Positions 62,806-64,000 of a stretch of 64,000 nucleotides of DNA are shown here, in pieces (within the stretch, counting starts at the first letter, position 1; each line of letters opens with the position of its first letter). Position numbers and translations under genes: made by a program. The notes beneath the pieces are model-generated. The model was not told the origin of the DNA. It saw nothing but the letters and a program-made list of their open reading frames with translations, and did not search any database. This DNA comes from Mesorhizobium sp. dw_380. Its GTDB lineage: Bacteria; Pseudomonadota; Alphaproteobacteria; Rhizobiales; Rhizobiaceae. The stretch lies in contig NZ_JAFFIW010000033.1 in the NCBI RefSeq assembly GCF_018588885.1, forward strand, positions 1 to 64,000. The letters run 5' to 3'.

Positions 62806-63681
62806 CTAGAGGATGGGCAGGTGCGAAGGCTGTCGCCGCCCGCTTGTTCTAATCCAGAAAGCGGCTAGGAGCAGTGCGGCTCCGCCATAGATCAGGCCGG
62901 CGGGGATCCACATCATCAGGCCCGCAAGCTGCTGATCCTCGAGCGGGCTGAGACCCCACATTCCCGAGCCGACGGCATTTTCCGGGTACCACAGCCTGGG
63001 GGAGACAACAAACAACGCGCCGAGCAAGCCGGTGTGCAACGAGGTGAAGAAAAGATGCATCACCGCACCGCCACAGTCTTGTTCGCGGCCAGGGCGAGGC
63101 AGCAGCACCCACCAGAACAACAGCCCGGTGCCGAGGAAGCTCGCGTGCTGGGCATAGTGCAGAAAACCCTGCTGAAGAGCAGCCTCAAACAACACCGGGA
63201 CATGCCATATCCATATCGCGGCTCCGTGCAGGACCGTTGCGACCACAGGGCGGCTCATGAACGCCCAGACCGCCCGAAGCACAGTTGCATGCCCGACCGC
63301 TCCGAACGTCTGGCGCAGCCGCGCCGGCAGCGCCCACATTATCGCCGCCGTCGGGCGGGAAGCCGCCAGCAGAGGTGCCGCGACAGCCATCAGCAATTCG
63401 TGCTCGATCATATGAGCGGCAAATACATGCTCGCCCAACGCATGCACCGGGCTTACAAGTGCGACCATCAGGCCGGCCCAGCCGGCAACAAACAGCAACG
63501 CCTGCCGCGATCGCAAAGGCCGTCCGCGTCCGCTCCGCCACCAGAGCCGGCTGGCGCCTGCAATATAGAGCGACACGAGTACCGCGAGCGGCAAGGTGAT
63601 CGGAAGCGCCGGCGTCCAACCGGCTTGCCGAGCGTCGTTGCCATAGCAGATGGAGGTCGAGAAGAGCGCGTCGAAGCTCAT
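62806..63681 (-). CDS. ctaG: CtaG-family (caa3-type) oxidase assembly membrane protein
   Basis: 291 residues with about seven membrane segments. Characteristic His-rich motifs are SPVHALGEHVFAAHMIEHELLM, AAIWIWHVPVLFEAAL, HYAQHASFLGTGLLFWW and HLFFTSLHTGLLGALF. This is PF09678, required for assembly of caa3-type oxidases in Bacillus, and not the copper chaperone CtaG/Cox11. It is first in the operon, with coxB 144 bases downstream. ATG at 63681. Confidence 0.9.
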   Translation of the reverse strand: MSFDALFSTSICYGNDARQAGWTPALPITLPLAVLVSLYIAGASRLWWRSGRGRPLRSRQALLFVAGWAGLMVALVSPVHALGEHVFAAHMIEHELLMAVAAPLLAASRPTAAIMWALPARLRQTFGAVGHATVLRAVWAFMSRPVVATVLHGAAIWIWHVPVLFEAALQQGFLHYAQHASFLGTGLLFWWVLLPRPGREQDCGGAVMHLFFTSLHTGLLGALFVVSPRLWYPENAVGSGMWGLSPLEDQQLAGLMMWIPAGLIYGGAALLLAAFWIRTSGRRQPSHLPIL

Positions 63682-63729
63682 GGTCCGCCCCTTGCGGGCG
63701 CGTAGGTCTTCTGGATGGATTTCGCGGCT

Positions 63730-64000
63730 CTACGCATCCATCATCGACTTCGCCGGCTCCCGGGCGATATTTTCTTCGATGCGTTCGTGTCCCGGCGTCT
63801 GTGGCAAGGCCTGGCGGAAATTCTTAGCGTAATCGGGCGGCATTTTGGGCGGCATCAGCGGCTCATAAGCATCCACCAGCGCTTCGATCACGACCGGACC
63901 TTCGGCTGCGAAAGCCTCGTCGAGAACCGTCTCGATATGATCGGCCCGCTCGATGCGAAAGCCCTTTGCGCCCATTGCTTCGGCCGCTTTGGCAAAGTCG
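63730..64000 (-). CDS. Thiamine-pyrophosphate enzyme, C-terminal part (runs off right edge)
   Basis: The last 90 codons of a TPP-dependent enzyme of the pyruvate oxidase/acetolactate synthase class. DFAKAAEAMGAKGFRIE and HIETVLDEAFAAEGPVVIEA are the end of the pyrophosphate-binding domain. The tail VDAYEPLMPPKMPPDYAKNF resembles POXB-like (pyruvate dehydrogenase, quinone-type) proteins. The start and catalytic Glu lie outside the window. An internal ATG at 63975 is not the true start. Confidence 0.82.
   Translation of the reverse strand, partial: DFAKAAEAMGAKGFRIERADHIETVLDEAFAAEGPVVIEALVDAYEPLMPPKMPPDYAKNFRQALPQTPGHERIEENIAREPAKSMMDA

Noticed and set aside
1..64000. CRISPR arrays, rRNA or tRNA genes, plasmid origin
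   Set aside because: No regularly spaced repeats, rRNA-like segments, foldable tRNAs or replication iterons were seen on reading both strands.

Overview
The window is GC-rich, densely coded DNA of an alphaproteobacterium, most likely a member of the Rhizobiales (Mesorhizobium-like). This rests on family content: HWE and HisKA_2 kinases, a DUF1194 protein, class III cyclases with TolB-like/TPR tails, rhizobial-type curlin, Ohr, DUF892 and a caa3-type oxidase. No rRNA, tRNA or CRISPR array was seen, and the organism call is inference from families only.

Region 1 (0-30 kb) is mostly intact. It is rich in small hydrolases and redox proteins: six alpha/beta hydrolases (three with a Ser nucleophile, three with an Asp nucleophile), an isochorismatase-like hydrolase, Ohr, a cytochrome P460, an SDR, a decayed quinone oxidoreductase, a DipZ-type CcdA-thioredoxin protein and two MFS exporters. 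Regulators are interleaved: a NarL-type two-component pair (4.0-6.4 kb), an AraC protein, a LuxR-type protein, and two large paralogous winged-helix STAND ATPases (11.1-14.0 and 23.1-26.1 kb). A nearly identical 29-30 bp motif lies upstream of the first STAND gene (facing ohr) and upstream of the dipZ-STAND operon. It is the best candidate for a shared operator.

Region 2 (30-48 kb) is an eroded accessory island. It holds two complementary halves of one IS5-family element, two Tn3-family transposase relics and an IS481 tail. It also holds many broken genes: an LRR-like protein, an SDR, a LuxR-type sensor domain without HTH, an ImmA/IrrE protease, csgH, a RES/Xre toxin-antitoxin pair with one indel in each gene, and two cyclases truncated head-on at one junction. 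Intact genes inside it include a small catabolic locus (33-37 kb: HD-domain protein, Rieske ferredoxin, amidohydrolase, LysR regulator, flavin/2Fe-2S reductase), a curlin subunit, a HisKA_2 kinase and a cyclase-TolB-TPR protein.

Region 3 (48-56.7 kb) carries a PAS-PAS-PAS HWE kinase divergent from a single-domain response regulator, an iron-permease-like protein, a DUF892 ferritin-like protein and another decayed cyclase. It also has a tandem duplication of a tiny protein gene with GC-rich hairpins, and a small secreted Gly/Ser/Thr/Asn-rich protein.

Region 4 (56.7-64 kb) is a respiratory operon on the minus strand: ctaG, coxB (with fused cytochrome c), coxA, coxC, a small membrane protein and a triheme cytochrome c with a C-terminal anchor. 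A convergent monoheme cytochrome c gene overlaps its end. The window closes inside the 3' part of a thiamine-pyrophosphate enzyme gene.
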